Below are positions 1 through 8,258 of a stretch of 37,066 bases of DNA, one piece after another; positions within the stretch are counted from its first letter, which is position 1, and every line of letters begins with the position of its first letter. The notes below the pieces were generated by a model. The model was not told the origin of the DNA, did not search any database, and saw only the letters and a list, made by a program, of their open reading frames with translations. The stretch covers positions 1 through 37,066 of the forward strand of contig JAEDGN010000016.1 in NCBI GenBank assembly GCA_016297495.1, given 5' to 3'. A program made the translations under genes and the position numbers. Origin of the DNA: Coprococcus sp. (GTDB lineage Bacteria > Bacillota > Clostridia > Lachnospirales > Lachnospiraceae).

Positions 1-671
1 GGGGATTTATGACCCTGTTTCTCGTGGAGTTTATTCATCATCCCATTGAGCAGGTCGTATTGCTGATTGATGAAAAGGTACTGACCAACATAACCATGGC
101 ATTTACTGTGGTGTTTACATTTGACTTTGCATCGGCGTTCAGGACGGCCATCGATCTCAGAGATGTGCTGATTCAGGCTGAAAAGGCGAAGAAAGAGCTT
201 GAACGGATGCAGAAACGTGTGGAAGTGCTGGAAGCTGTATTGAATGATTCCGTTGAGAATATGGTTGAAGATTTTAATGATTCTGTTGAAAATGTGGTTG
301 AAGATTTTAATAATCGTGTGAACGAGCAGAAGCTGAGGGTAAGTGAGCTGGCGGAAGAGAAGATGTCTGAGCTTACGGTACATATGGAAGGAATCAGGAA
401 GAAACTGGAGTCTTCGGAAGGCGCGGAACGCCTGCGTCAGGCTCTTGAGGCCTCTGATCTGAATGACCGCATTGAGGATCTGCAGACAGAGATGAAACGC
501 ATGAGAAGTAAACTGGAAGGTCTGCGTTTTGGTGTCGGGAAAAATATACATCCAAGACAGCTTCGTATGCTGCACAGGAATCCGTCGGCAAAATCTGTTC
601 GCTATCAAGAAGGCTGGCAGTATCTGAAAGATAAAATCAAACGTTATGAAGAAGATAACAGGAGGGATTAA
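1..671 (+). CDS. C-terminal part of a membrane protein, probably CmpB/ABC-transporter type IV-like, with coiled-coil tail
   Basis: The reading frame is open from position 3, before the first ATG at 9, so the gene very likely starts outside the window. The visible part begins with hydrophobic sequence (about residues 3-45, including TMAFTVVFTFDFASAFRTAIDLRD) that resembles the last membrane segments of the putative ABC-transporter type IV (CmpB-like) family, whose members end with a D-x-x-x-S/A-x-R-T motif after the final helix. The rest, about residues 55-180, is highly charged and heptad/hendecad-like, so a cytoplasmic coiled coil is likely, and it contains an 11-residue tandem repeat. The stop is 3 bases before the next gene, which suggests cotranscription. 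Function unknown; the family call is tentative because the diagnostic N-terminal part is missing. Confidence 0.6.
   Translation, partial: GFMTLFLVEFIHHPIEQVVLLIDEKVLTNITMAFTVVFTFDFASAFRTAIDLRDVLIQAEKAKKELERMQKRVEVLEAVLNDSVENMVEDFNDSVENVVEDFNNRVNEQKLRVSELAEEKMSELTVHMEGIRKKLESSEGAERLRQALEASDLNDRIEDLQTEMKRMRSKLEGLRFGVGKNIHPRQLRMLHRNPSAKSVRYQEGWQYLKDKIKRYEEDNRRD
243..308 (+). repeat. 33-bp in-frame tandem repeat (2 copies) in coiled-coil region
   Basis: Two adjacent 33-base units encode NDSVENMVEDF and NDSVENVVEDF and differ at only three bases. A third, diverged unit beginning NNRVN follows. An 11-residue period fits a hendecad coiled coil, so the duplication can extend the coil without breaking its register. 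Confidence 0.85.
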
Positions 672-674
672 AAT

Positions 675-1862
675 ATGCAGTATGATTTTGAGACTTATAT
701 TGACCGGCGTGAGTGTGGTTCCATCAAGTGGAAACTGGCCTGTAAGAATGGGAGATCATTGCCGGAAGGCATTGTACCGTTTTCCATTGCGGACATGGAA
801 TTTAAAAATCCGCCGGAAGTGACAGCTGCAATGAAGGATTATCTGGATCACTGTATTCCTGGCTATACGGAGCCGACGGAGGCCTATTGGAAGAGCGTAA
901 CAGGGTGGATGCGGCGGCACCATCACTGGGAGGTGGAGCAGGAAGCGATAATGACAGTACCCGGTGTAGTCTGTGCCCTGGGTTTTGGTATTCAGGCCTT
1001 TACACAGCCGGGGGATAAGGTATTGATTATGACGCCTGTATACATGCCGTTTTATGAGGTTATCAGTAAAAATAATCGTGTTATTGAGGAATCTCCGCTG
1101 ACTTTGACGGAGGACGGCAGATATCAGATTGACTTTGAGGATTTAAGACGCAGGGCGATGGATCCCATGGTGAAGCTGTTGATTCTGTGTAATCCGCATA
1201 ATCCTGTGGGAAGAGTTTTCACCAGGGAAGAACTGGAAAAGATCGGTCAGATATGCCTTGAAGCAGGTCTGTATATTATTTCCGATGAGATTCATTTTGA
1301 TTTGATCATGCCGGGGCATGAACATACCGTTCTGGCTGCAATAAGTGATGCACTGAATGACAGGACGATGACCTGTACTTCGCCGAGTAAAACATTCAAT
1401 CTGGCCGGGATGCAGCTGTCCAATATTGTTATCCATAATCGGGCTATGAGAAAACGCTTCAGGGAAGTGATGGCAAGGCAGAATATTAAATCCTGTAATG
1501 CTCTGAGTTATGTGGCCTGTCAGGCAGCTTATGATGATGGTGAGAAATGGCTGGAAGAACTGCTGCAGGTACTTGACAAAAACCGGCAAATCGTTGAAGA
1601 TTATATTGACTCGGAGATGCCGCTTGTGAAGGTAACGCCGCTGGAGGGTACGTATCTTTTGTGGCTGGATTTCCGGAGAGTATGCAGAGACGGAAGGCGG
1701 CTTGAGGCATTGATGAATGAAAATGGTCTGTTTATGGATGAAGGCTATCTGTTTGGCAGAGCTGGCGAGGGCTTTGAACGAATGATGCTAGCCTGTCCGT
1801 CCGGAGTGATCCGGAGAGCGATGCCTTTGATGAAGCGGGTATATGATCAGCTAATAAAATAA
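675..1862 (+). CDS. patB: PatB/MalY-type PLP-dependent C-S lyase (cystathionine beta-lyase-like aminotransferase fold)
   Basis: A 395-residue cytoplasmic fold-type I PLP enzyme. The Schiff-base lysine is K239 in SPSKTFNLAG, the pyridine-nitrogen aspartate is D204 in SDEIHFDL, and the NPHNPVGR block (173-180) contacts the cofactor. SDEIHFDL and the F-S-I-A-D-M-E-F start are typical of the MalY/PatB branch, which cleaves C-S bonds of cystathionine or cysteine conjugates to pyruvate, ammonia and a thiol. The ATG at 675 follows GGAGGG at 661-666. The gene lies between the coiled-coil membrane protein and an omega-amidase-like gene with short gaps, so it is probably in one operon. The true substrate is not visible, and an aminotransferase role is possible. 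Confidence 0.85.
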   Translation: MQYDFETYIDRRECGSIKWKLACKNGRSLPEGIVPFSIADMEFKNPPEVTAAMKDYLDHCIPGYTEPTEAYWKSVTGWMRRHHHWEVEQEAIMTVPGVVCALGFGIQAFTQPGDKVLIMTPVYMPFYEVISKNNRVIEESPLTLTEDGRYQIDFEDLRRRAMDPMVKLLILCNPHNPVGRVFTREELEKIGQICLEAGLYIISDEIHFDLIMPGHEHTVLAAISDALNDRTMTCTSPSKTFNLAGMQLSNIVIHNRAMRKRFREVMARQNIKSCNALSYVACQAAYDDGEKWLEELLQVLDKNRQIVEDYIDSEMPLVKVTPLEGTYLLWLDFRRVCRDGRRLEALMNENGLFMDEGYLFGRAGEGFERMMLACPSGVIRRAMPLMKRVYDQLIK

Positions 1863-1884
1863 ATCTTTGAGAAGGAGGATGCGA

Positions 1885-2757
1885 ATGAAAATTGCGTTAT
1901 GTCAGACGACGGTTTATAAGGACTGGCGTAAAAATATTAGAAATGCCGAGCGTGTAATCGGGGAAGCAGCGAAGGCAAAAGCAGATATGGTGGTTTTGCC
2001 GGAGATGTTTATATGCCCTTATAATAAGAAAGCAGTAGCGGCAGCCGCACAGCCGGCCGATGGGGAGGCATGGCAGATGATGGCGGAGGCTGCAGAAAAA
2101 AATCATGTTTATCTGGTTGCCGGAAGTATGCCGGAAGCAGAAAATGGGAATATTTACAGTACGGCCTATATTTTTGACAGGCAGGGAAAGCAGATCGGAC
2201 GTTACCGGAAAATGCATATGTTCGATATCGATGTAAGAGGCGGCCAGTATTATAGGGAATCTGATGTCCTGAAACCTGGCAGTGAGGTTACGGTTGTGCC
2301 GACGGAGTTTGGACCGATTGGAATTGCCATTTGTTACGATGTGCGTTTTCCCGAGTTGTTCCGCCTGATGGAACAAAAGGGAGCGAAGGCCGTTGTCGTT
2401 CCGGCATCATTTAACAGAACCACAGGTCCTTCCCATTGGGAACTGCTGATGCGTTCCAGGGCGCTGGATCAACAGCTGTATATACTGGGATGCGCCGCGG
2501 CAGCCGATCTGGCAGGCTCTTACAATGGATGGGGACATTCCATTGCTGTGACACCGTGGGGCGATATTATGGAGGAATTGGGTGAAGGTCCGGGTATGCT
2601 GATGGCGGATCTGGATTTTGCCTATATGGATCAGGTACGCCAGGAAATTCCTGTTTTATCCCAGCGCCGGACAGATGTCTATGAAGTTTGTGAAAAGGAA
2701 TCGAGATATGCTGAAAAGGCCTTGACAAAAGGGCTAGAAACGTATATAAATAGATAG
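1885..2757 (+). CDS. Carbon-nitrogen hydrolase, omega-amidase (Nit2) like
   Basis: A nitrilase-superfamily enzyme of 290 residues. The Glu-Lys-Cys triad is visible as E40 (VVLPEMF), K109 (YRKMHMFD) and C150 (ICYDVRFPE). The KMHMFD and CYDVRFPE forms are typical of the Nit2/omega-amidase group, which hydrolyses 2-oxoglutaramate or 2-oxosuccinamate to the keto acid and ammonia. I chose ATG 1885 because AGGAGG at 1873-1878 lies 6 bases upstream; the TTG at 1867 and ATG at 1879 overlap or abut this site. Omega-amidases usually serve glutamine- or asparagine-dependent transaminases, so its position after a PLP enzyme may be functional. The substrate is inferred. Confidence 0.85.
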   Translation: MKIALCQTTVYKDWRKNIRNAERVIGEAAKAKADMVVLPEMFICPYNKKAVAAAAQPADGEAWQMMAEAAEKNHVYLVAGSMPEAENGNIYSTAYIFDRQGKQIGRYRKMHMFDIDVRGGQYYRESDVLKPGSEVTVVPTEFGPIGIAICYDVRFPELFRLMEQKGAKAVVVPASFNRTTGPSHWELLMRSRALDQQLYILGCAAAADLAGSYNGWGHSIAVTPWGDIMEELGEGPGMLMADLDFAYMDQVRQEIPVLSQRRTDVYEVCEKESRYAEKALTKGLETYINR

Positions 2758-2785
2758 AACCGATGAATATTGAGGAGGAATCGTA

Positions 2786-3061
2786 ATGAATAAAGCAGAA
2801 TTAGTAGCAGCTATGGCTGAGAAGACAGGCATGAAGAAGAACGATGCTGAAAAGGCTTTAAAGGCATTTGTAGATGTAGTAACAGAAGAACTTGTAAAAG
2901 GTGAGAAGGTTCAGTTAGTTGGTTTTGGTACCTTTGAAGTTTCCGAGAGACCTGAGAGAGAAGGAAGAAACCCACAGACAGGAGAGACAATGAAGATTGC
3001 CGCTTCCAAGGCACCTAAGTTCAAGGCAGGCAAGGCTTTAAAGGATACAATCAACGGCTAA
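2786..3061 (+). CDS. hup: HU family DNA-binding protein
   Basis: A 91-residue nucleoid protein matching the usual HU length. The N-terminal helices (MNKAELVAAMAEKTG) are followed by the DNA-binding arm GFGTFEVSERPEREGRNPQTGE (about 47-68), with the conserved RNPQTG at the arm tip and KAGKALKD at the end. It binds DNA as a dimer without strong sequence preference. GAGGAGGAA precedes the ATG at 2786. Codons such as GAA, TTA and GTA suggest high expression. In Clostridia HU commonly sits just upstream of rqcP-yabP-yabQ-divIC. A terminator follows directly. Confidence 0.96.
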   Translation: MNKAELVAAMAEKTGMKKNDAEKALKAFVDVVTEELVKGEKVQLVGFGTFEVSERPEREGRNPQTGETMKIAASKAPKFKAGKALKDTING

Positions 3062-3083
3062 GCGGCTGACAACAGATACAGAA

Positions 3084-3126
3084 GAGGGATTCCTGCACTG
3101 CATGCAAAGAGGGAATCCTTTTTTTG
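3084..3126 (+). terminator. Rho-independent terminator after HU
   Basis: The arms GGATTCC (3087-3093) and GGAATCC (3112-3118) pair perfectly and are followed by a run of T (3119-3125). It separates HU from the rqcP operon. Confidence 0.8.
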
Positions 3127-3165
3127 TTATACAATTTTGGTTATGAAGAAATAGGAGATTGAAGG

Positions 3166-3405
3166 ATGCGTTTGGACAAGTATTTAAAAGTATCACGTCT
3201 GATCAAGCGCCGGACAGTTGCCAATGAAGCCTGTGACGCGGGAAGGGTCTCTGTCAACGGTAAGGTGGCCAAGGCCGGCACGGAGGTTAAAGTCGGAGAT
3301 GTCATTGAAATAGGATTTGGTACCCGCAATGTGAAGGTGGAAGTACTGGATGTTCAGGAGACCACCCGCAAAGAGGATGCTAAAGAGCTGTTCCGGTATC
3401 TGTGA
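3166..3405 (+). CDS. rqcP: RqcP, S4-domain ribosome quality-control factor (YabO/Hsp15-like)
   Basis: A 79-residue protein that is almost entirely an S4 RNA-binding domain: MRLDKYLKVSRLIKRRTVANEACDAGRV, then VNG-KVAKAGTEVKVGDVIEI. RqcP/YabO binds the 50S subunit and works with RqcH in adding C-terminal alanine tails to stalled nascent chains. Length and position (HU - rqcP - yabP - yabQ - divIC) match the conserved cluster. ATG 3166 is preceded by AGGAG/GAAGG sequence at 3153-3165. First gene after the HU terminator. Confidence 0.93.
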   Translation: MRLDKYLKVSRLIKRRTVANEACDAGRVSVNGKVAKAGTEVKVGDVIEIGFGTRNVKVEVLDVQETTRKEDAKELFRYL

Positions 3406-3507
3406 TCGTGTGCACAGAATGCGGTGATTTTGACGGGGCAATCAGTCATGAAGTCATGGCCCGTTTCATATAATGGAAGCAATAACCGGATATTATCGGG
3501 TGATCGT

Positions 3508-3798
3508 ATGTATATTGAGGAACAACAGCCGGTGAAGCCGCACCGGCTGACTTTGCAGAACAGGGCCGCTCTTCAGATAACAGGCGTTATGGATGTCATT
3601 TCCTATGATCCGGGAGAGATCATACTGGAAACTTCAGCGGGACTTCTGCTGATCAAGGGGTCAGAACTGCATATGAATCATTTGTCCCTTGAGAAGGGAG
3701 AGACGGGAGTTGACGGGACTGTTGACAGCCTGACCTATTCGGAAGCGCATCACGGAGCCAGACAGGCAGAACGATTTCTTGGAAGATTGTTCAAGTAG
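3508..3798 (+). CDS. yabP: Sporulation protein YabP
   Basis: A small soluble sporulation protein, 96 residues from the chosen start. The family pattern is visible as PHRLTLQNRAALQITGV, then DPGEIILETSAGLLLIKG and a C-terminal FLGRLFK. YabP is needed for normal cortex and coat formation in Bacillus. The frame is open further upstream to GTG 3424, but similarity begins near PHRLTL. GGTGATC (3499-3505) matches the extended anti-Shine-Dalgarno complement and is spaced for ATG 3508. It is 2 bases from yabQ, so the two are almost certainly translated together. Confidence 0.88.
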   Translation: MYIEEQQPVKPHRLTLQNRAALQITGVMDVISYDPGEIILETSAGLLLIKGSELHMNHLSLEKGETGVDGTVDSLTYSEAHHGARQAERFLGRLFK

Positions 3799-3800
3799 CT

Positions 3801-4241
3801 ATGAGTTACGATGTCATGTTTCAAAGCCGGCTTTTTGCCATGGCTGTGGTGTGGGGCGGAGGACTGCTTCTGGCTTATGACGGGCTGAGACTGCTGAGAA
3901 TGTTTGTGACTCACCGAAAAAGAGTACAGGCTCTGGAAGAGTTCATTTTCTGGCTGTCAGCCAGCCTGATCATCTATGCGCTGATTTACAGATACAATAG
4001 CGGTGCCGTAAGGAATTACGTCGTATTTGGTATGGCAGTGGGTATGATTTTTTACAGATTGCTGTTGTCATCCCTGATTATAAAAGCGGGATGCTTTATT
4101 TTGCGTCCGGTGAGGGATGGCCTTCGTATTTTTAAAACTTTTATAAAGGAAACAGGAAAAAGATTGAAATCCATGGCTGCAGGGGTTACAATTAAGTTCA
4201 GAGATGTAAAACATAAGAGGACAGAAAAACAGGGGGATTGA
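3801..4241 (+). CDS. yabQ: Spore cortex biosynthesis membrane protein YabQ
   Basis: A 146-residue membrane protein. Hydrophobic segments are near residues 10-28 (FAMAVVWGGGLLLAYDGLRL), 45-62 (FIFWLSASLIIYALIYR) and 68-92 (NYVVFGMAVGMIFYRLLL), followed by a basic tail. The LLLAYDGLRLLR element and the GMIFYRLLLS segment fit the YabQ family, required for cortex assembly from the outer forespore membrane. The start ATG is 2 bases after the yabP stop and there is no strong ribosome site, so coupling to yabP is likely. Shorter than the Bacillus protein, as usual in Clostridia. Confidence 0.85.
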   Translation: MSYDVMFQSRLFAMAVVWGGGLLLAYDGLRLLRMFVTHRKRVQALEEFIFWLSASLIIYALIYRYNSGAVRNYVVFGMAVGMIFYRLLLSSLIIKAGCFILRPVRDGLRIFKTFIKETGKRLKSMAAGVTIKFRDVKHKRTEKQGD

Positions 4242-4242
4242 C

Positions 4243-4560
4243 ATGGCAGTAAGGAGTCAGGGCAGACAGAGAAGAAAGGCTTCCCGGCATAGAGGCAGCA
4301 TGAAGATTATTACGGTGATTCTGTTGATTGTATGTGGAAGTATTGGTATATGTACGTGGCAGATCAATCAGAAGACTGAACAATATGCACTGATGGAAGA
4401 GAGCCTGAAGCAGCAGATTGCAGAGGAAGAGGAGAATCAGAAGGCCATCGAAGAACAGGCAGAGTATTTGAAGTCGAATGACTATATAGAGGATCTGGCC
4501 AGAGAGAAGCTGGGCCTTATTTATGACAATGAGATTATATTCAGGAAACAGGGACGGTAA
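4243..4560 (+). CDS. divIC: DivIC/FtsB-like septum formation initiator
   Basis: A 105-residue bitopic division protein. A basic cytoplasmic N-terminus (RQRRKASRHRG) precedes one transmembrane helix (about 22-41), then an extracytoplasmic coiled coil (KTEQYALMEESLKQQIAEEE) and the conserved end YIEDLAREKLGLIYDNEIIF. DivIC forms a complex with FtsL and DivIB that links the Z-ring to septal peptidoglycan synthases. It starts one base after the yabQ stop with GGGGG upstream. The gene order matches Bacillus, although the S1-domain gene yabR found next there is absent here. Confidence 0.92.
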   Translation: MAVRSQGRQRRKASRHRGSMKIITVILLIVCGSIGICTWQINQKTEQYALMEESLKQQIAEEEENQKAIEEQAEYLKSNDYIEDLAREKLGLIYDNEIIFRKQGR

Positions 4561-4580
4561 AGAGACCGAAGTATTCAATT

Positions 4581-4632
4581 AAAGGTATTTCCGGATTCCG
4601 GCAGGAGCAGCCGAGATCCGGGAATACCTTTT
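4581..4632 (+). terminator. Rho-independent terminator after divIC
   Basis: The 13-base arms at 4584-4596 and 4616-4628 pair with one G-T wobble, are preceded by AAA and followed by TTTT. It ends the rqcP-yabPQ-divIC operon. Confidence 0.88.
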
Positions 4633-4704
4633 CTGTTTAATCGGAAGTTCAGGCTAAAGTTGTTGTTCAGGTCATGTAGAGCCTTTCTGAATGCCCTAAA
4701 AACC

Positions 4705-4776
4705 CCTCGAAAAAACATTTGAAGGGAAGATATGTCAGCGGTTTGGGATTTTATTTTGCCGGGTTCCCCATATAAT
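4705..4776 (+). promoter_or_regulatory. Possible activator-dependent spoIIE promoter
   Basis: A perfect TATAAT (4771-4776) lies 48 bases upstream of spoIIE but lacks a good -35 at 16-18 bases. CCTCGAAAAA at 4705-4714 matches 8 of 10 bases of the TGTCGAAAAA form of a Spo0A box. In Bacillus spoIIE is transcribed from a Spo0A-activated sigma-A promoter with aberrant spacing, so this arrangement is plausible but weak. Confidence 0.35.
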
Positions 4777-4824
4777 GCCTGTAACAGGTTCCATAAGCCT
4801 GTAAATGAATCAGGAGGCATGTGC

Positions 4825-6729
4825 ATGAAGAAGCTTGGCATGAAAAATCTATTGGTGATTTTACTGAGTGCCATTATGAATGTATTCGTCTGGCACGACA
4901 GGAATCCGGTGGGCGTTGCCTTTTTCTGTGCGGCATACGCGTTGGTACCGGGGAAAATGCTGCTTGCGGTTGCTACCCTTTCAGGGATGGCCTATGCACT
5001 ACCGATGACTGCTTTTATAAGGTACGCGGGGTTGATTGTAACGGTTATGGCAATGGCCGCTGTTATAAGGAAGGCGGGACAATTGCGGGGAGGCAATAAG
5101 ACGGCTGCTCATCCGTCGCCGCTGCTGATGTTTGGATTGATGGTCCTGACCATGCTGACGGCTGGCATTGGCTATGGAATAGCTTACGGGCATGGGTGGC
5201 AGGAAAGGCTGCAGCAGGAACTGCCCGCTGCATTCATGGAATTTGGTGCCGCGGCTGTCGTATATTGGGCATCGGCCGCTGGGATTGCATGGCTGAATGG
5301 CTGGAGGCCGGCTGTCGGAAGGAGGCATGTGGATATGAATGAGGAAGCGATGATCACCAAAAATCAGCTGCATGCATTTTCTGAGTCTTTCAGAAAATTA
5401 TCCGAATCCTTTAAGATGGATGTCAATCCAAGAGATGCGCTGAATCAGCAGGAGATGCAGGATATTTTTAATGCTGTGACGGAGCAGGTGTGCAAAGACT
5501 GCAGCCGATGTTCCTATTGCTGGGAAAATGTTTTTGAAGACAGCTGCGAAGCGGCCTATGAGATTTTGAATCTTTGTGCAGGAAAAGCAGAAATGCAAAA
5601 AAAAGATATGCCGGAAAGATTCCGGCAGCGATGTGTCCGGTCTGACAATTTCCTGGCGGAAGCCCGACGGATGATCGGGCTTGCCCAGACGAACCTGTCA
5701 TGGCAGAACCGTCTGGCAGAAAGCAGGCTGGCACTAGCGGGGCAGTTTGGAGAGGTGGCGGATGTCATTGGTAATTTCTCAAGACAGATCGGTGATGAGC
5801 CTGTCAAACAGGGAGCTCCGGAAAAACAGATTCTCCGGAAAATGTCAGGACAGAATATCCACGTACGCCGGATTGCGGCTTCGGACAAGCCCAATGGCCG
5901 GCAATGTGTTTATATAGAGGCGCGTACAGGAAAGAACGATGAGAGACCGGTGCAGCAGGCGGCGGATATCATCGGAAGGGTCTATGGGCGGCGTTATCTG
6001 CCCCTGCCCCAGACACCGGCGGTCATCAAACATCGATGGCAGCTGCTGGCCTTTGAAGAGGATGTCCGTTACAGGGCAATCGTCGGAGATGCGCGGATGA
6101 TCCGCATGGGTGAGACGGTTTCCGGAGACAGCTATACGGTGATGCATATGGACAGCGGACAGGTCGTGCTGTCCCTGTCAGATGGCATGGGCAGCGGGGA
6201 GAAGGCGGAAAAGGAAAGCAACAGGATCATAAGCCTTCTTGAGCAGCTGCTGACAACGGGGTTTAACCGGCAGTCTGCCATACGGCTGATTCATTCCGTT
6301 GTGTTGGCGGGCAGCGAGCCCCATACCTATTCCACATTGGATCTTGGTACGGTCGATTTGTTTAACGGCAGCTGTGAACTGGTGAAAATGGGGGCTGCGC
6401 CTTCTTATATCAAAAACGGCGGGGATGTGCGTCAGATTACCTCTGATGCGCTCCCTCCGGGAGCTTTGCCTGAGCCGGAAGACGAGGTGCAGGTGGTGGA
6501 TATGGCACATGGAGATATGCTGATTATGATGAGCGACGGCGTTCTGAATAGTCTGGGGGATGCGGAAAATGAGGAAAAAATGATGGATTTCCTGCAAAAA
6601 TGTGAGGTCACCAGTCCCCAGGAGCTGGCCAACGCTGTACTGAATCATGCCATGGCCAGCAGTCATTATGAGGCGGAGGATGATATGACAGTGCTGGTAT
6701 GCGGCATCTATCAGAAACCGAAAGTCTGA
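4825..6729 (+). CDS. spoIIE: Stage II sporulation protein E, PP2C-type phosphatase (compact membrane domain)
   Basis: 634 residues from ATG 4825, chosen because AGGAGG (4812-4817) is 7 bases upstream; ATG 4819 is too close. SpoIIE dephosphorylates SpoIIAA to release sigma-F in the forespore and helps place the polar septum. The N-terminal 150 or so residues hold about six hydrophobic segments. A cysteine-containing linker follows (VCKDCSRCSYCWENVF) and then the PP2C domain, with GDSYTV, LSLSDGMGSGEKA and MSDGVLN carrying the metal-binding aspartates. The total is much shorter than the Bacillus protein, which has ten membrane segments and about 820 residues; the shortening is in the membrane part. 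Confidence 0.93.
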   Translation: MKKLGMKNLLVILLSAIMNVFVWHDRNPVGVAFFCAAYALVPGKMLLAVATLSGMAYALPMTAFIRYAGLIVTVMAMAAVIRKAGQLRGGNKTAAHPSPLLMFGLMVLTMLTAGIGYGIAYGHGWQERLQQELPAAFMEFGAAAVVYWASAAGIAWLNGWRPAVGRRHVDMNEEAMITKNQLHAFSESFRKLSESFKMDVNPRDALNQQEMQDIFNAVTEQVCKDCSRCSYCWENVFEDSCEAAYEILNLCAGKAEMQKKDMPERFRQRCVRSDNFLAEARRMIGLAQTNLSWQNRLAESRLALAGQFGEVADVIGNFSRQIGDEPVKQGAPEKQILRKMSGQNIHVRRIAASDKPNGRQCVYIEARTGKNDERPVQQAADIIGRVYGRRYLPLPQTPAVIKHRWQLLAFEEDVRYRAIVGDARMIRMGETVSGDSYTVMHMDSGQVVLSLSDGMGSGEKAEKESNRIISLLEQLLTTGFNRQSAIRLIHSVVLAGSEPHTYSTLDLGTVDLFNGSCELVKMGAAPSYIKNGGDVRQITSDALPPGALPEPEDEVQVVDMAHGDMLIMMSDGVLNSLGDAENEEKMMDFLQKCEVTSPQELANAVLNHAMASSHYEAEDDMTVLVCGIYQKPKV

Positions 6730-6746
6730 TCCTGTCTGAGTAATCA

Positions 6747-6776
6747 TTGTCACCATCATTCCGCATGTGGTATACT
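6747..6776 (+). promoter_or_regulatory. Sigma-A promoter for tilS-hpt
   Basis: TTGTCA (6747-6752) and TATACT (6771-6776) are separated by 18 bases. They lie between spoIIE and tilS, so tilS-hpt can be expressed in growing cells independently of sporulation. Confidence 0.65.
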
Positions 6777-6827
6777 CATAGTACGGAATGGCAATAAGAT
6801 GAAGTAGAGTGAAGTGGGTGATGGCTG

Positions 6828-8258
6828 ATGGATGAATTGGTCAGAAAAGTTTATGAAAATGTGATAGGCGGCGGATTGCTGCAGAAGGGAGAATCAGTGG
6901 TGGCCGGTGTATCCGGCGGCGCGGATTCGGTCTGTCTGCTGTATATTCTCATGGCACTGAAGCCTTTCATGCATCTGGAACTGACAGTTGTGCATATTCA
7001 TCATGGACTGCGGGGAGAGGCAGCAGATGCGGACAGGGATTTTGTAAAAAATATATGTGCTGCAGAAAATGTGCCGTTTGTCTGTTACCAGACGGATATC
7101 AGGGCCATGGCGGCGGCCCGGCATATATCCGAGGAGGAGGCGGGGCGCATTTTCCGGTATGAATGCTTTGAACGGGTCAGGGCGGACAGGAATGCAGACA
7201 AGATTGCCGTGGCGCATCATATGGATGATACGGCGGAAACTGTGCTGATGAATTTATTCCGGGGCAGCGGTTTGAAAGGACTTGCCGGAATTCCGGCCAT
7301 GCGCGGAACGGTAGTACGGCCGTTGCTGTATGTGAGCCGTAAGGAGATAGAAGCTTTTCTGGAACGCAATGACATTGCCTACAGGACGGACAGTACCAAT
7401 TTCGAGACGGATTATACCCGCAACAGGCTTCGCCTGGATGTATTGCCTTATGTGAAGGCTTATATTAATCCGGCGGCGGTGGAGCATATTGCGGATACGG
7501 CAGCGCTGGCGGCGGATGTCTGCAGGTATGTGGAGGCGCAGGCACGGGCGGCGGGTGAGGCCATCGTTTGCTGGTCCGGGGATTCAGAAAAGGATTGTGA
7601 GATTGATGTGGAAGGCTTTCTGAAACAGGACAGGGCCATTCAGCGCGAGCTGCTTCGGCAGAACATGGGAATGGCAGCCGGACAAATGAAAGATATCGGA
7701 ATGGTGCATATAGAAACTGTACGGGATTTATTTGGCGGGAGCGCTGGGCGAAAGGTATCTCTGCCCTATGGACTGTATGCCGTGAGGACTTATGGATCGG
7801 TGCGGATTCAGCATGAACATACGGCGGGCGAGAAGGCGGAAAATGACAGAGAGGGGAATGCAATAGTACCGGATATACCGGGAACCTGCCCCATGGGTGA
7901 TGGCCTGTATCTGGATCTGTCCGTTTTTTCTGCAGATAAAAATCCGCAAATTCCTAAAAAAATGTATACGAAATGGTTTGATTATGATAAAATAAAAAAT
8001 AGACTGGTTTTGCGGCATCGCCGTACGGGAGATTATATGGTCATTGGCGGCGGGCATAAAAAGGCGCTTCGCAGAATACTGATGGATGACAGGATTCCAC
8101 AGGCAGACAGAGACAGTATCATGTTACTGGCAGACGGCAGCCATATCCTGTGGATACCGGAGTCGGGACGGATCAGTGATCATTACCGGATAACTGAGGC
8201 GACAAAGCGGATATTAGCAGCACAACTGAAGGAGATTAAGGATGAAAGAGAAGATTAA
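6828..8258 (+). CDS. tilS: tRNA(Ile)-lysidine synthase TilS
   Basis: 476 residues. The PP-loop SGGADSVCLL (about 28-37) binds ATP, and the motifs VVHIHHGLRGEAADAD and AHHMDDTAETVLMNLFRG are characteristic of TilS. The enzyme makes lysidine at C34 of the CAU-anticodon tRNA-Ile so that it reads AUA, which is essential. The C-terminal part (from about NRLVLRHRRTGDYM) is the TilS substrate-binding domain, including GGHKKALRRILMDDRIP. The start ATG 6828 follows GGGTGATGG. The end overlaps hpt by 17 bases, as in many Firmicutes. Confidence 0.95.
   Translation: MDELVRKVYENVIGGGLLQKGESVVAGVSGGADSVCLLYILMALKPFMHLELTVVHIHHGLRGEAADADRDFVKNICAAENVPFVCYQTDIRAMAAARHISEEEAGRIFRYECFERVRADRNADKIAVAHHMDDTAETVLMNLFRGSGLKGLAGIPAMRGTVVRPLLYVSRKEIEAFLERNDIAYRTDSTNFETDYTRNRLRLDVLPYVKAYINPAAVEHIADTAALAADVCRYVEAQARAAGEAIVCWSGDSEKDCEIDVEGFLKQDRAIQRELLRQNMGMAAGQMKDIGMVHIETVRDLFGGSAGRKVSLPYGLYAVRTYGSVRIQHEHTAGEKAENDREGNAIVPDIPGTCPMGDGLYLDLSVFSADKNPQIPKKMYTKWFDYDKIKNRLVLRHRRTGDYMVIGGGHKKALRRILMDDRIPQADRDSIMLLADGSHILWIPESGRISDHYRITEATKRILAAQLKEIKDERED

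Noticed and set aside
4732..4824. Longer SpoIIE start at 4732
   Set aside because: The extra residues are not family-like, contain the TATAAT promoter region, and AGGAGG fits ATG 4825.
6178..6759. 193-codon minus-strand frame
   Set aside because: Antisense to the SpoIIE phosphatase domain; His/Gln-rich shadow translation.
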